DNA of 64,000 nucleotides, from assembly GCA_910583985.1 (NCBI GenBank), contig CAJTYA010000015.1:1-64000 (forward strand), in the 5' to 3' direction. Position 1 is the first letter of the stretch. Each line of letters starts with the position of its first letter. Both the position numbers and the translations under genes were made by a program. The notes beneath the pieces were generated by a model that saw only the letters and a list, made by a program, of their open reading frames with translations, was not told the DNA's origin and did no database searches. Positions 34,761 to 43,324 of this stretch are shown here, one piece after another. This stretch comes from an uncultured Alistipes sp. Its GTDB lineage: Bacteria > Bacteroidota > Bacteroidia > Bacteroidales > Rikenellaceae.

Positions 34761-35338
34761 AGGCGGGAGAATATTTCGTGCAGTTCGAGAATCCGTGCGA
34801 TGACCGGTTCGCGTCCGTCGTTGCGGATGACGTAGTCCGCCCGTGCGATGCGTTCGCGCTCGTCGATCTGCGCCGCCATGCGTGCCCGGACGGCGGCCTC
34901 GTCGCAGCGGTCGCGCAGGCAGGCCCGGCGGATGCGCACGGCTTCGGGGGCCGTGACCGTCACGACGGCATCCATGCGGCGCCATGCTCCGCTCTCGAAC
35001 AGGATGGCAGCCTCTTCGAGCACGTAGGGGCCCTGCTGCCGTTCGGCCCAACGCAGAAAATCGGCTTCGACGGCCGGGTGGACGATGGCGTTGAGCTTCT
35101 CGCGCAGCGAGCTGTCGCCGAAGATTTTGCCCGACAGGGCCTTGCGGTCCAGCATTCCGTCGCGGTAGACACCTTCGCCGAAGAGCGTCTCGATCCGTCG
35201 GACGACTTCCCGGTCGGACTCCATCAGCCTGCGGGCCTGCGAGTCGGAGTCGTACACGGCCACGCCCAGCAGCGAAAAAACGCGGCAGACCGTGCTCTTG
35301 CCGCTTCCGATTCCCCCGGTTATCCCGATTTTGATCAT
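34757..35338 (-). CDS. coaE: Dephospho-CoA kinase
   Basis: 193 residues. Last step of coenzyme A synthesis. P-loop GITGGIGSGKSTV at the N-terminus, followed by YDSDSQARRLM, the family-typical AIVHPAVEADFLRW, and the DYVIRNDG near the C-terminus. It is translationally coupled (4-base overlaps) to the ybbR-like gene and folP. Confidence 0.96.
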   Translation of the reverse strand: MIKIGITGGIGSGKSTVCRVFSLLGVAVYDSDSQARRLMESDREVVRRIETLFGEGVYRDGMLDRKALSGKIFGDSSLREKLNAIVHPAVEADFLRWAERQQGPYVLEEAAILFESGAWRRMDAVVTVTAPEAVRIRRACLRDRCDEAAVRARMAAQIDERERIARADYVIRNDGREPVIARILELHEIFSRL

Positions 35339-35742
35339 GGCTGTTTTCTGGAAAGGCCGATCTCGTCGGGCGTGCGGACGGATTTGATCTTCAGATCGGA
35401 AATCTGCGAAGAGATGGCGTTTTGCAGCGCGAACGGCGATATGTCGTACCGGTTCGATGCGGTGTCCGACGGTGTGAGGGCTACCTCGCCGGCCGAGACG
35501 ATTACCCTGTTCCGACCCGGTGCGATCTTGTGCCGGAGAATCCGGTAGCCCACTCCTTCAACGTTGCACCGTACGGAAATCTGCATACTGTCGATGCGTA
35601 CCGGGATATTGACGGTCGCCGTGTAGACGTGGCTGAGTTTGGAAATGTACCACAGCCCCACCGACAGGGCCAGCAACATGAAAAAGACGGGATTGCTCAG
35701 TCTGCGGGCCGTGATTTTGACGTACAGGATGAATTTGCGCAT
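35335..35742 (-). CDS. YbbR-like domain protein, single-pass membrane
   Basis: 135 residues. One N-terminal transmembrane helix (about 17-35, PVFFMLLALSVGLWYIS) is followed by a single YbbR-like extracytoplasmic domain (VNIPVRIDSMQIS and GRNRVIVSA regions). This is much shorter than CdaR/YbbR of Firmicutes, which has several repeats. First gene of the operon ybbR-coaE-folP-lolD-TIGR02757. A TTACTTTG sequence shortly upstream is a possible, imperfect -7 box. Confidence 0.82.
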   Translation of the reverse strand: MRKFILYVKITARRLSNPVFFMLLALSVGLWYISKLSHVYTATVNIPVRIDSMQISVRCNVEGVGYRILRHKIAPGRNRVIVSAGEVALTPSDTASNRYDISPFALQNAISSQISDLKIKSVRTPDEIGLSRKQP

Positions 35743-35954
35743 AGCCGTCGGAGTATTGTTCCGACAAAGTAAGTGAAAATTTCAGAGAAACAAAAACGCC
35801 CCTCCGCCGTCCGGGTCCGTGCCCGGCGGGTGTCCGATCCGGTCCGTGGCGAACGATTCGCCCCTGACGCGACGATGGGCGGCAGGGGCGGTATCCGTTC
35901 CCGGAGAATTGTCCGGGATTCCTTATTTCTTCATGAGAAGTCCTGCGGGCAGGG

Positions 35955-36587
35955 CTATTTCGCCGTCGGAGCGGCTTTGGCGGTAGCCTGTTTTTCGGCT
36001 GCGTATTGTTTGTTCAGCCCTTCGAGCAGTACTTCGGTCAGGTCCAGCGACGGGTCGGCGCTCAGCACGGGGCCCGCTCCGGTCGAGCTGACGATCATCT
36101 TGAAGCGGTAGTCCGAGTTGAATTCCTTGAGGTACTGGGTGATGCTGTAATGGATGCGGTTCAGCATGACCTGTTCCTCCTCGGCCATTTCGGCCATCAC
36201 TTTGTCGCGGTGTTCGACGAAGGTCTGCTGCTGCTTGTTCAGGTTCTCTTCCATCGTCTGGGCCTGCGAACGGGTGACGAGTCCTTTCTGGATCTTTTCC
36301 TGATAGTCGCGGACGCTGTTTTCGAGGCTGCGGCCTTTGGAGGTCAGTTCGTTTTCGGCTTTCTTCGCCTTTTCCTCGTAGGCGGCGCGCAGGTCGGTGT
36401 ACATGTCGTAGCGGTTCACCAGCGAGTCGATATTGAAATAGGCGATGTCACCGCTCGTGGCCGTGGCCAACGAAGCCGCGGGGGCGTTTTCTGCGGCGTT
36501 GTTTTCGGCGGCAGGGGCATTGTTCTGCTTGTTGCAGCCTGCGGCCAGAAGCGCGGCTGCCGATACGGCTAACAGGAATTTTTTCAT
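35955..36587 (-). CDS. OmpH/Skp family lipoprotein
   Basis: 210 residues. Lipobox LLAAGC with Cys18 makes it a lipoprotein, whereas classical Skp is a free periplasmic chaperone. A low-complexity Ala/Asn linker (about 20-45) precedes the OmpH domain starting IAYFNIDSLVNRYDM. A long central coiled coil (about 65-140) corresponds to Skp tentacles. It may chaperone outer membrane proteins from a membrane-tethered position. The promoter box at 36677-36684 is within a diverged member of the intergenic repeat family. Confidence 0.88.
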   Translation of the reverse strand: MKKFLLAVSAAALLAAGCNKQNNAPAAENNAAENAPAASLATATSGDIAYFNIDSLVNRYDMYTDLRAAYEEKAKKAENELTSKGRSLENSVRDYQEKIQKGLVTRSQAQTMEENLNKQQQTFVEHRDKVMAEMAEEEQVMLNRIHYSITQYLKEFNSDYRFKMIVSSTGAGPVLSADPSLDLTEVLLEGLNKQYAAEKQATAKAAPTAK

Positions 36588-36676
36588 GTTCGTGTCTTTT
36601 CAAAAAAGTTTTCGGTTCCGGCCCGGCGGAAGCGGCGCGCGGCGCGTTTTGCGTTCCGGCCCGGCATTTGTTCGGG

Positions 36677-36684
36677 CAAATATA
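36677..36684 (-). promoter_or_regulatory. -7 promoter box TATATTTG of the OmpH gene
   Basis: Exact TAnnTTTG match on the minus strand, giving a leader of about 85 bases. It is the downstream edge of a diverged repeat unit. Confidence 0.65.
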
Positions 36685-36880
36685 GTAATATATTCGATGA
36701 AAAGAAAAGCGAATGTCGGATAAAGCCCTGCTCGCGGCGGCGCGACGGGTGCTTCGGACCGGACGGGAGGAAAACAAATATAATTCGGTGAAAAAGAACG
36801 ACGCATGTCGGGCCGGGGCCGGTGTGCCGCCGCGAAGCCGGTTCTCCGGGCCGATATATCCGGATATGTTCGCCCGAAAG
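36677..36880 (-). repeat. Two diverged copies of the promoter-hairpin repeat
   Basis: Read on the minus strand, this stretch contains GAACCGGCTTCGCGGCGG, then TCGTTCTTTTTCACCGAAT, then TTATATTTG. About 100 bases further on it has CGCCGCCGCGAGC, then TTTTCTTTTCATCGAATAT and a final TATATTTG. The order and spacing match the 89-bp units at 17758-18117. The two copies are diverged from each other and from the array. Confidence 0.65.
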
Positions 36881-36965
36881 AACGGCGGGCGTCGGACGGA
36901 GCCCCCTTGGCGGGGCGCATCCGATTCTTCGGAACGAATGTATCGAAATATTGCTTCGGTTTGTT

Positions 36966-36973
36966 TACTTTTG
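36966..36973 (+). promoter_or_regulatory. -7 promoter box TACTTTTG of ruvA
   Basis: Exact TAnnTTTG match 20 bases upstream of the ruvA ATG. Confidence 0.65.
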
Positions 36974-36993
36974 TTTCCAAAACGATACGGAAT

Positions 36994-37581
36994 ATGTACG
37001 AATACGTAACGGGACGGGTGGAGTCGCTCACTCCGGCGTCGGCCGTCATCGAGGCCGGCGGCGTGGGGTATTTTCTCCATATATCCCTTCAGACCTATTC
37101 CCGAATGGGCGGGGCCGAGGAGTTCAGGCTCTACACGCATTTCGTCGTGCGGGACGACGCGCAGCTTCTCTACGGTTTCGCCGATCGGGCCGAACGCGAT
37201 GTTTTCCGGGCGCTCATCGGCGTGTCGGGCGTGGGAGGCAATACGGCCCGCACGATTCTGTCCGCTTTCACGGTCGACGAGGTGCGGAGCATCATCGCCA
37301 CCGGGCAGGCCGACGTGCTCAAGACGGTCAAGGGGCTCGGTATCAAGACGGCGCAGAAGATCATCGTGGAGCTGCGCGACAAGATCGCCCCCGCCGGCGA
37401 GAGCCTGCCCGCCGTGGCGGTCGCCGGAGGTGCGGACGAGGCGCTCGGCGAGGCGCGGGCTGCGCTGGGCATGCTGGGGTTCGCCCGGCCTGCCGTCGAA
37501 AAAGTGTTGAAGACCGTGCGCAAGGAGGCGCCCGGCGCTTCCGTCGAAGAGCTTATCCGATTGTCTTTGAAACGGTTGTGA
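36994..37581 (+). CDS. ruvA: Holliday junction branch migration protein RuvA
   Basis: 195 residues from ATG 36994. It binds Holliday junctions and loads RuvB. The N-terminal OB fold begins MYEYVTGRVESLTPASAV, and FVVRDDAQLLYGF is family-typical. The two helix-hairpin-helix motifs are LIGVSGVGGNTARTIL and VKGLGIKTAQKIIVELRDK. The C-terminal RuvB-binding domain III ends LIRLSLKRL. The start fits the family; longer frames upstream lie in the repeat region. ruvB and ruvC are not nearby. Confidence 0.96.
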   Translation: MYEYVTGRVESLTPASAVIEAGGVGYFLHISLQTYSRMGGAEEFRLYTHFVVRDDAQLLYGFADRAERDVFRALIGVSGVGGNTARTILSAFTVDEVRSIIATGQADVLKTVKGLGIKTAQKIIVELRDKIAPAGESLPAVAVAGGADEALGEARAALGMLGFARPAVEKVLKTVRKEAPGASVEELIRLSLKRL

Positions 37582-37668
37582 CGGACCTCCCCGCAGCGCG
37601 GAGCCGGGGTCTCCTCCTCGGAAACCGGTCTGCGGTCGGATTCGTTTCGGTATTTTGACAAATTATTT

Positions 37669-37676
37669 TATTTTTG
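37669..37676 (+). promoter_or_regulatory. -7 promoter box TATTTTTG of the phosphate transporter
   Basis: Exact TAnnTTTG match in an AT-rich patch, giving a leader of about 115 bases before the ATG at 37794. Confidence 0.55.
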
Positions 37677-37793
37677 TCGGCGGATAAGAAGACGGAAACC
37701 GCATGGGAGCGACGAGGAAAGCAGCGTGCGCCGACACGGGATTCGGGCCGAAATGCGTGGAATGCTTGGAGTTAGAATAAAAACGGATTTTAT

Positions 37794-40022
37794 ATGGATT
37801 TATACCTGATTGTCGTCCTCGTCATGTTGGCGCTCGCCGTGTCCGGACTGGTCGTGGGCGTGGCCAACGATGCCGTGAATTTTCTCAATTCGGCGCTGGG
37901 CTCGAAAGCAGCTCCCCGGTACGTGATCATGACCGTCGCTTCGCTGGGGATCATTATCGGAGCCGTCACCTCCAGCGGCATGATGGAGGTCGCCCGCAGC
38001 GGCGTGTTCCATCCCGCCCTGTTCACCTTCGCCGAGGTCATGATGCTGTTTTTGGCGGTCATGCTGACCAATGTCATCCTGCTCGATCTGTTCAATACGC
38101 TGGGCATGCCTACCTCCACGACGGTTTCGCTCGTGTTCGGCCTGCTGGGCGCGGCGGTCGGCGTGTGTGTCTTCAAGCTCTCCGGCGGCCAGCTCGCCAC
38201 GATGCCTGACGGGGCGCCGGCCACGATGGCCGACATGATCAACACCGGCAACGCGATGGCCATCATCGGCGGGATTCTGGTGTCGGTGGCCATCGCTTTC
38301 GTCTGCGGTACGGTGGTTATGTACATCACGCGGCTGATCTTCTCGTTCCGTTACCAGACCAAGCTGCGCACTGTCGGTGCGCTGTGGTGCGGCATCGCGC
38401 TGACGGCCATTTCCTACTTCGCCGTGTTCAAGGGGCTCAAGGGAACGCACTTGATTCCTGCCGAGGCGATGGCGTGGATGGAGCATCACACGCTCGCGCT
38501 GCTGGGCCTGCTCGTCGTGGGGTGGAGCATCGTCATGTCGTTGCTGAGTCTGCTGAAAGTCAACATACTGAAGATTACCGTGCTGTCGGGAACGTTCTCG
38601 CTGGCATTGGCTTTCGCCGGCAACGACCTCGTCAATTTCATCGGGGTGTTCGTGGCCGGCGTGGATGCCTACGGCATCGTCAAGGAGACCGGCGATACGA
38701 ACATGCTCATGGGCGGACTCAACCAGCCCGTCGTGGCCAACATGCTTATCCTGTTCGTGGCCGGGGCGGTGATGGTCGTCACGCTGTGGTTCTCGAAAAA
38801 GGCCCGTGCCGTATCCGATACCGAAATCAATCTGGCGCGTCAGGATGTGGGCGTGGAACGTTTCGGATCGACCTCCGTGTCGCGTGCCATCGTCCGCAGC
38901 GCACTCAATTTCAATCGCAGTTACGAAAAATACATGCCCGAAAGGGTACAGCGTTTCGTGGCCAGCCGTTTCGTGCCCGTGCTCAACGTCAAGGACAAGG
39001 CGCCTTTCGACCTGATCCGGGCCACGGTGAACCTGACGGTGGCTTCGATCCTGATCTCCTCGGCCACGTCGCTTCAATTGCCGCTCTCGACCACCTACGT
39101 GACGTTCATGGTGGCCATGGGCAGTTCGCTCTCCGACCGGGCGTGGGGACGCGAGAGCGCCGTGTACCGCATCACCGGTGTGCTGACCGTCATCGCGGGC
39201 TGGTTCTTTACGGCTTTGATCGCCTTTACGATCGCTTTCGCCGTGGCCGCGCTGCTCATGTGGGGCGGGACGGTCGCCGTGGTCGGCCTCTCGATCCTGT
39301 GCGCCTACCTGCTGTTCGAAAGCACGGTGCTGCACAGCCGCAAGCTCAAAAAGACGGCGGCCAAGGAAGCCGAGCTCAAGGCGATCTCGAACGAAGGCAG
39401 CATCGTGGAACGCTGCATCCGCGAGGTGACCGATACGATGAGCAAGGTCACGACGATCTACAACCAGACGTTGCTCGGCCTTTTCAACGAAGACCGCAAG
39501 CTGCTCAAGCAGATGGTCCGCGAATCGGAAGCGCTCTATCAGGCGGCCCACGAGCGGAAGCACGAGGTGCTACCCACGCTGTTCGAGCTGCAGGAAAACG
39601 ACGTCGAGACGGGGCACTATTACGTGCAGATCGTCGATTATCTCGACGAGGTGGCCAAGGCGCTGGTCCATATCACACGACCGAGTTTCGACCACATCAA
39701 CAACAACCACGAAGGGTTCCGCGTCGACCAGTTGGAGGACCTGCGGCGGGTGAACGATCAGGTAAGTACAATCTATCTGAAGATCAATGAAATGCTTCGG
39801 TCCGGGCGCTTCGAGGAGTTGGATGCCATCCTGCGCCTGCGCGACGAGCTGTTCGATACGCTGGCCGCGGCCATCAAGAGCCAGATCAAGCGTGTGAAGG
39901 CCAAGGCCTCCACGACGCGCAGCAGCATTCTCTACCTGACGATCATCAACGAGACCAAGACGATGGTGCTCCAGAGCCGCAACCTGCTCAAATCGCAGAA
40001 ATATTTTCTCAACAAGGCTTAG
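37794..40022 (+). CDS. PiT-family inorganic phosphate transporter with C-terminal PhoU-like domain
   Basis: 742 residues. Residues 1 to about 510 form the PiT membrane part with two inverted halves, each with the family signature: VGVANDAVNFLNSALGSKA at about 21-39 and LAFAGNDLVNFIGVFVAG in the second half. Further hydrophobic helices run to about 510. Residues about 520-742 are soluble, charged and helical, resembling a PhoU/DUF47 domain (IREVTDTMSKVTTIYNQT onward). It imports phosphate with Na+ or H+, and the attached PhoU-like part may gate it. Alone, with its own promoter and terminator. Confidence 0.92.
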   Translation: MDLYLIVVLVMLALAVSGLVVGVANDAVNFLNSALGSKAAPRYVIMTVASLGIIIGAVTSSGMMEVARSGVFHPALFTFAEVMMLFLAVMLTNVILLDLFNTLGMPTSTTVSLVFGLLGAAVGVCVFKLSGGQLATMPDGAPATMADMINTGNAMAIIGGILVSVAIAFVCGTVVMYITRLIFSFRYQTKLRTVGALWCGIALTAISYFAVFKGLKGTHLIPAEAMAWMEHHTLALLGLLVVGWSIVMSLLSLLKVNILKITVLSGTFSLALAFAGNDLVNFIGVFVAGVDAYGIVKETGDTNMLMGGLNQPVVANMLILFVAGAVMVVTLWFSKKARAVSDTEINLARQDVGVERFGSTSVSRAIVRSALNFNRSYEKYMPERVQRFVASRFVPVLNVKDKAPFDLIRATVNLTVASILISSATSLQLPLSTTYVTFMVAMGSSLSDRAWGRESAVYRITGVLTVIAGWFFTALIAFTIAFAVAALLMWGGTVAVVGLSILCAYLLFESTVLHSRKLKKTAAKEAELKAISNEGSIVERCIREVTDTMSKVTTIYNQTLLGLFNEDRKLLKQMVRESEALYQAAHERKHEVLPTLFELQENDVETGHYYVQIVDYLDEVAKALVHITRPSFDHINNNHEGFRVDQLEDLRRVNDQVSTIYLKINEMLRSGRFEELDAILRLRDELFDTLAAAIKSQIKRVKAKASTTRSSILYLTIINETKTMVLQSRNLLKSQKYFLNKA

Positions 40023-40046
40023 GACGGAAGTTTTCCCTCCGTTCGG

Positions 40047-40076
40047 AAACAGGACCGGAAACCCGGTCCTGTTTTT
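40047..40076 (+). terminator. Rho-independent terminator after the phosphate transporter
   Basis: 12-bp stem AAACAGGACCGG / CCGGTCCTGTTT with 4-base loop followed by T. It lies 24 bases past the stop. Confidence 0.9.
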
Positions 40077-40166
40077 GTTCCGACCGCTCGTTCGGAAAAC
40101 ATCGCGCCTCAGGGCAATATTTCGTTCGTCGGTCAGTTTATTAAGACAGAGGTCGGTGACCCCGGT

Positions 40167-40197
40167 TTTGTTTTCGGTGAAAAAAGATGTAGATTTG
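40167..40197 (+). promoter_or_regulatory. Complete promoter (TTTG, 19-base spacer, TAGATTTG) of the FKBP lipoprotein operon
   Basis: Both elements of the Bacteroidota housekeeping promoter are visible: -33 TTTG at 40167-40170 and -7 TAGATTTG at 40190-40197, 19 bases apart. The ATG follows 17 bases later. Confidence 0.75.
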
Positions 40198-40214
40198 CAC
40201 GTTACTATGCCTGT

Positions 40215-40760
40215 ATGCGAATGAAAAAGCTCTGGGGAATATGCCTTGCGGCGTGGGTCGGCGCGAGTTGCCAGCCGAAGGACGATCACATCGTCTCGCA
40301 GCGCACCTCGATCGAGAACTACCTCAACGGAGCGAACCTGCCCTATGTCGTCCAGTCGGGCGTCTACCGCTATACGGCCAACGCCGATAGGGACGGGTAC
40401 GAGGGGGAGACGATCGTCGAACCGGGCGATTCGGTGACGTTGGATTTCGCGCTCTATTCGTTGGGCAGGCCGCTCGGTACGCTCTACTATACCAACGTGC
40501 GCGAAATCATGGAGGCGAACAACCGCGACGGCGTGCTCGATCCGCGCTTTTGGGATTTCTCTCCCAAATCGGTCCGCGTCGGACACGGAGGGTTGCTTCC
40601 GAGCGTCGAGGCGGGCATGGTGGGGTGCCGGCAGAACGATTCCACGTTTCTGTTCGTGACCTCCGATCTGAGCTACGGCAGCGACCGCGTGGGACTGATC
40701 GAGCCCGATTCGCCCGTGGTGTGGTATCTGAAAATAAACAAAGTGGTTAAAAACAGATGA
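40215..40760 (+). CDS. FKBP-type peptidyl-prolyl isomerase-like lipoprotein
   Basis: 181 residues from ATG 40215; ATG 40221 is an equally good start. Lipobox VGASC gives a lipid-anchored protein. One FKBP-like domain covers about 50-178 (VEPGDSVTLDFALYSLGRPL, VGHGGLLPSVEAGMVGC, TSDLSYGSD, and PDSPVVWYLKINKV). Several active-site aromatic residues of true FKBPs are not obvious, so isomerase activity is uncertain and a chaperone role in the envelope is possible. It overlaps the next gene by 4 bases and is cotranscribed with it. Confidence 0.85.
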   Translation: MRMKKLWGICLAAWVGASCQPKDDHIVSQRTSIENYLNGANLPYVVQSGVYRYTANADRDGYEGETIVEPGDSVTLDFALYSLGRPLGTLYYTNVREIMEANNRDGVLDPRFWDFSPKSVRVGHGGLLPSVEAGMVGCRQNDSTFLFVTSDLSYGSDRVGLIEPDSPVVWYLKINKVVKNR

Positions 40761-42145
40761 ATAGAATCGTTCGTATGCTTGCTGCCGGTGCGATAGCCGC
40801 AGCATGCCTGTCGTCGTGCGCCAAGGAGCCTTCGGTGGATTGGGACGCTTTGCGCGAGGATGCTTTCGAGGCGTGGATGAGCCGCAACGGCGACGGCGCG
40901 GTCAAACAACCCTCCGGCGTATATATCAAAAAACTCCACTCCGAATCGAGCGTCGTCAAACCGCCCAAGGCAGGCGACTGGGTGCTTATCGACTACACGG
41001 GACGCACCATGATTGCCGGCGATGTGTTCACCACGCGCGACAGCGCCGTGGCGCGACAGCAGGGTACGTTTGAATATTATACGCACTATGCGCCCGAACT
41101 GGTCGAATACGAACTGGGCGGGGCGATGATCGACGGGCTCTACCATGCGCTCGGAGCGATGACCGAGGGCGACAGCGTGGCGGCCTATATTCCGCCGTCG
41201 CTCTCCTACGGGGCTTACGGCGGTTCGTTCGGCAACGGGTATCAGGGCGAGATTTCTTCGGTCTCGGCCAATACGCCGGTCATTATGAACCTCCGGCTCG
41301 ACAAGATCGTTCCCGACCCGCTCGCTTACGAGAATACGCAGGTGCGCGAGTACGCCTACGATAACTGGGGTCTCAGTGTGACCGATACGATCGCCAAGAA
41401 CATGTATCGCCGCGTGATCGTGCCGGGTCGCGATACCACGCATGTCCGGAAGGATTCCATCGTCTGCCTCTACTATGTGGGGCAGTTTTTGGACGGTTTC
41501 GTCTTCGATACCAACATGGCCGACACGGCCCGCAAGCACCATATCTACGACTCGAACGATTCGTACAAGTACGATTCCATTACGCTGACGGTGGGCAGCC
41601 GCGATACGGCCTACATCGCAGGCTTTTACAAGGCGGTCGAAGGACTTCGCTACGGCGATGTGGCTCAGGTGGTCTTTCCTTCGACCTACGGATACGGATC
41701 GACTGGCACTTCGGCGAGCGACGCGACGGTCATCGGCCCCTACAGCCCGCTCGTGTTCACGATCGAGGTGCTGCCCCGGTACGGGGACGGTACGGTCCGG
41801 CATCCTTATACGCGTAAAGGGGTGCAGTCCGTGGACGGCAACGAGGACGGCGTCTGGGCGACGGGATTCGTCGTCGGGGCCGTCGAGGGGACGAGCGTCG
41901 AGACGAGCGCCAAGTATTCCGATACGGTGACGGTGAAGACCAACATCCTGCTCTCCGACATCCGGACGCCTTCGGAGGCTTCCCGCGTGTTCGCCGTGGA
42001 ACTGCCCGAAGGGGAGATCCGCGACAAGCTCAATCTGGTGGACAACCCTTCGATCTATCGCAAGAAGATCGCCGTATACGGCAACATCACGCAGTATTTG
42101 GGCCAGAAGGGCGTGGTCGACGTGACGCAATATACGAAACGATAA
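40757..42145 (+). CDS. Two-domain FKBP-type lipoprotein with C-terminal DUF6359-like domain
   Basis: 462 residues. Lipobox LSSC with Cys21. FKBP-like domain 1 covers about 55-190 (AGDWVLIDYTGRTMIAGDVF, GLYHALGAMTEGD, and IPPSLSYGAYG). FKBP-like domain 2 covers about 220-345 (KDSIVCLYYVGQFLDGFVFD, AVEGLRYGDVAQVVFPSTYG). The last 110 residues (GFVVGAVEGTSVE, LSDIRTPSEASRVFAVELPE, and KIAVYGNITQYLGQKGV) look like the OB-fold-type DUF6359 of Bacteroidales surface proteins. Probably an envelope-folding or surface protein. It ends in a terminator. Confidence 0.87.
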   Translation: MNRIVRMLAAGAIAAACLSSCAKEPSVDWDALREDAFEAWMSRNGDGAVKQPSGVYIKKLHSESSVVKPPKAGDWVLIDYTGRTMIAGDVFTTRDSAVARQQGTFEYYTHYAPELVEYELGGAMIDGLYHALGAMTEGDSVAAYIPPSLSYGAYGGSFGNGYQGEISSVSANTPVIMNLRLDKIVPDPLAYENTQVREYAYDNWGLSVTDTIAKNMYRRVIVPGRDTTHVRKDSIVCLYYVGQFLDGFVFDTNMADTARKHHIYDSNDSYKYDSITLTVGSRDTAYIAGFYKAVEGLRYGDVAQVVFPSTYGYGSTGTSASDATVIGPYSPLVFTIEVLPRYGDGTVRHPYTRKGVQSVDGNEDGVWATGFVVGAVEGTSVETSAKYSDTVTVKTNILLSDIRTPSEASRVFAVELPEGEIRDKLNLVDNPSIYRKKIAVYGNITQYLGQKGVVDVTQYTKR

Positions 42146-42166
42146 CCGGTCCGCAGGGACTCGACG

Positions 42167-42202
42167 GGAGGGAACGGAATGACGAATTCTTTCCCTCCTT
42201 TT
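42167..42202 (+). terminator. Rho-independent terminator after the FKBP operon
   Basis: GGAGGGAA (42167-74) pairs with TTCCCTCC (42191-98), with an inner GAAT/ATTC stem, followed by TTTT. Confidence 0.8.
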
Positions 42203-42557
42203 CGTAGGAATATATACGTTTTTATGATCTCGCTGTGCGGTTCCGTCGCCTCACGGGACCACCCCGAAGCGATCGTGTTTCCGGTCGGGGCCGGTTGCGG
42301 GAGCGCGTTGCGGGCGTTTCGGAACGAATGGGCGGATCGGCCGGACGGATGCGCCGGTTCCCGGAGAATCGGAGCGCAGGATCGTCCTCCCGGTTCCGAC
42401 GGACGGAGCATAGCGTTCCGGGAGCGGAACAAAGCGGGATTCGCTCGTACGGCCCGCAAGGCTTCGGGGAGCGGAAAGCATAGGATGATAAAGCGGAATT
42501 GCCGGCGGTGTCGGGGGCTGCGGCCGGGGCCGGATTCCATGATCGGGAGAAAATAGC
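42203..42557. other. Intergenic region upstream of the tRNA methyltransferase
   Basis: About 355 bases with no recognisable gene and no clear -7 box. Confidence 0.45.
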
Positions 42558-43274
42558 ATGGCCAACGATTACTTTTCTTTCAAACGGTTTACGGTCCGTC
42601 AGCCCCGTTCGGCGATGAAGGTGGGCACCGACGGCGTGGTACTGGGCGCGTGGTTCGATGTCGGAGGGCCGGGTGCCCGCATACTGGATGTGGGAACCGG
42701 CACGGGACTCCTCGCGCTGATGGCGGCCCAGCGCAATCCGACCTCCCGGATCGATGCCGTCGAGATCGACCCGTCGAGCTGCCTCGATGCGGCCGAAAAC
42801 TTCGCCGCCTCGCCGTGGGGCGATCGCCTGAGGTTGTTCGGCGAGTCGTTCGCTTCGTTTCGTTCCCGCAGCACGGGCGGCTACGACCGCATCGTGTCGA
42901 ATCCTCCCTATTTCGTCCGTTCGCTTCCCTCGCCCGACGGGGCGCGCACGACGGCCCGGCACACCGCATCGCTCAGCTACGAGGAACTGCTCGACGGGGC
43001 GCGGACGCTGTTGTCGGAGCAGGGGGCGCTGAGCGTGATTCTGCCCTATGAGGCGGAAAAGCCGTTTTCGCTCGCCGCGCTGTGCGTCGGGCTGTACCGG
43101 AGCCGGACGCTCTATGTGCGCTCGGTGCCCGGAGCGGAGCCCAAGCGGGTCTGCATGGAATTCCGGTTCGGGGAGAGCGAGCCGGCCACTGTCTCGCTCA
43201 CGCTGCTCGGCGAGGATCGTGCCGCCAGCGGGGAATACCGGGCGCTGGCCGGAGATTTTTATCTGCGGATGTAG
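42558..43274 (+). CDS. trmN6: tRNA1(Val) (adenine(37)-N6)-methyltransferase
   Basis: 238 residues. Class I methyltransferase related to E. coli YfiC/TrmN6, which makes m6A37 in tRNA1(Val). It begins FSFKRFTVRQPRSAMKVGTD, as in that family, then SAM motif I ILDVGTGTGLLALMAAQ, acidic VEIDP, and the N6-adenine motif NPPYF. The C-terminal part (KRVCMEFRFG) is normal. It is followed closely by the DUF4831 gene, which has its own promoter box. Confidence 0.93.
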   Translation: MANDYFSFKRFTVRQPRSAMKVGTDGVVLGAWFDVGGPGARILDVGTGTGLLALMAAQRNPTSRIDAVEIDPSSCLDAAENFAASPWGDRLRLFGESFASFRSRSTGGYDRIVSNPPYFVRSLPSPDGARTTARHTASLSYEELLDGARTLLSEQGALSVILPYEAEKPFSLAALCVGLYRSRTLYVRSVPGAEPKRVCMEFRFGESEPATVSLTLLGEDRAASGEYRALAGDFYLRM

Positions 43275-43293
43275 GCCGGAGCCGAAAAAAACG

Positions 43294-43301
43294 TACCTTT
43301 G
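43294..43301 (+). promoter_or_regulatory. -7 promoter box TACCTTTG of the DUF4831 gene
   Basis: Exact TAnnTTTG match 23 bases before the first ATG at 43325. Confidence 0.7.
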
Positions 43302-43324
43302 TTTGACCCGAAACGACGGATTGT

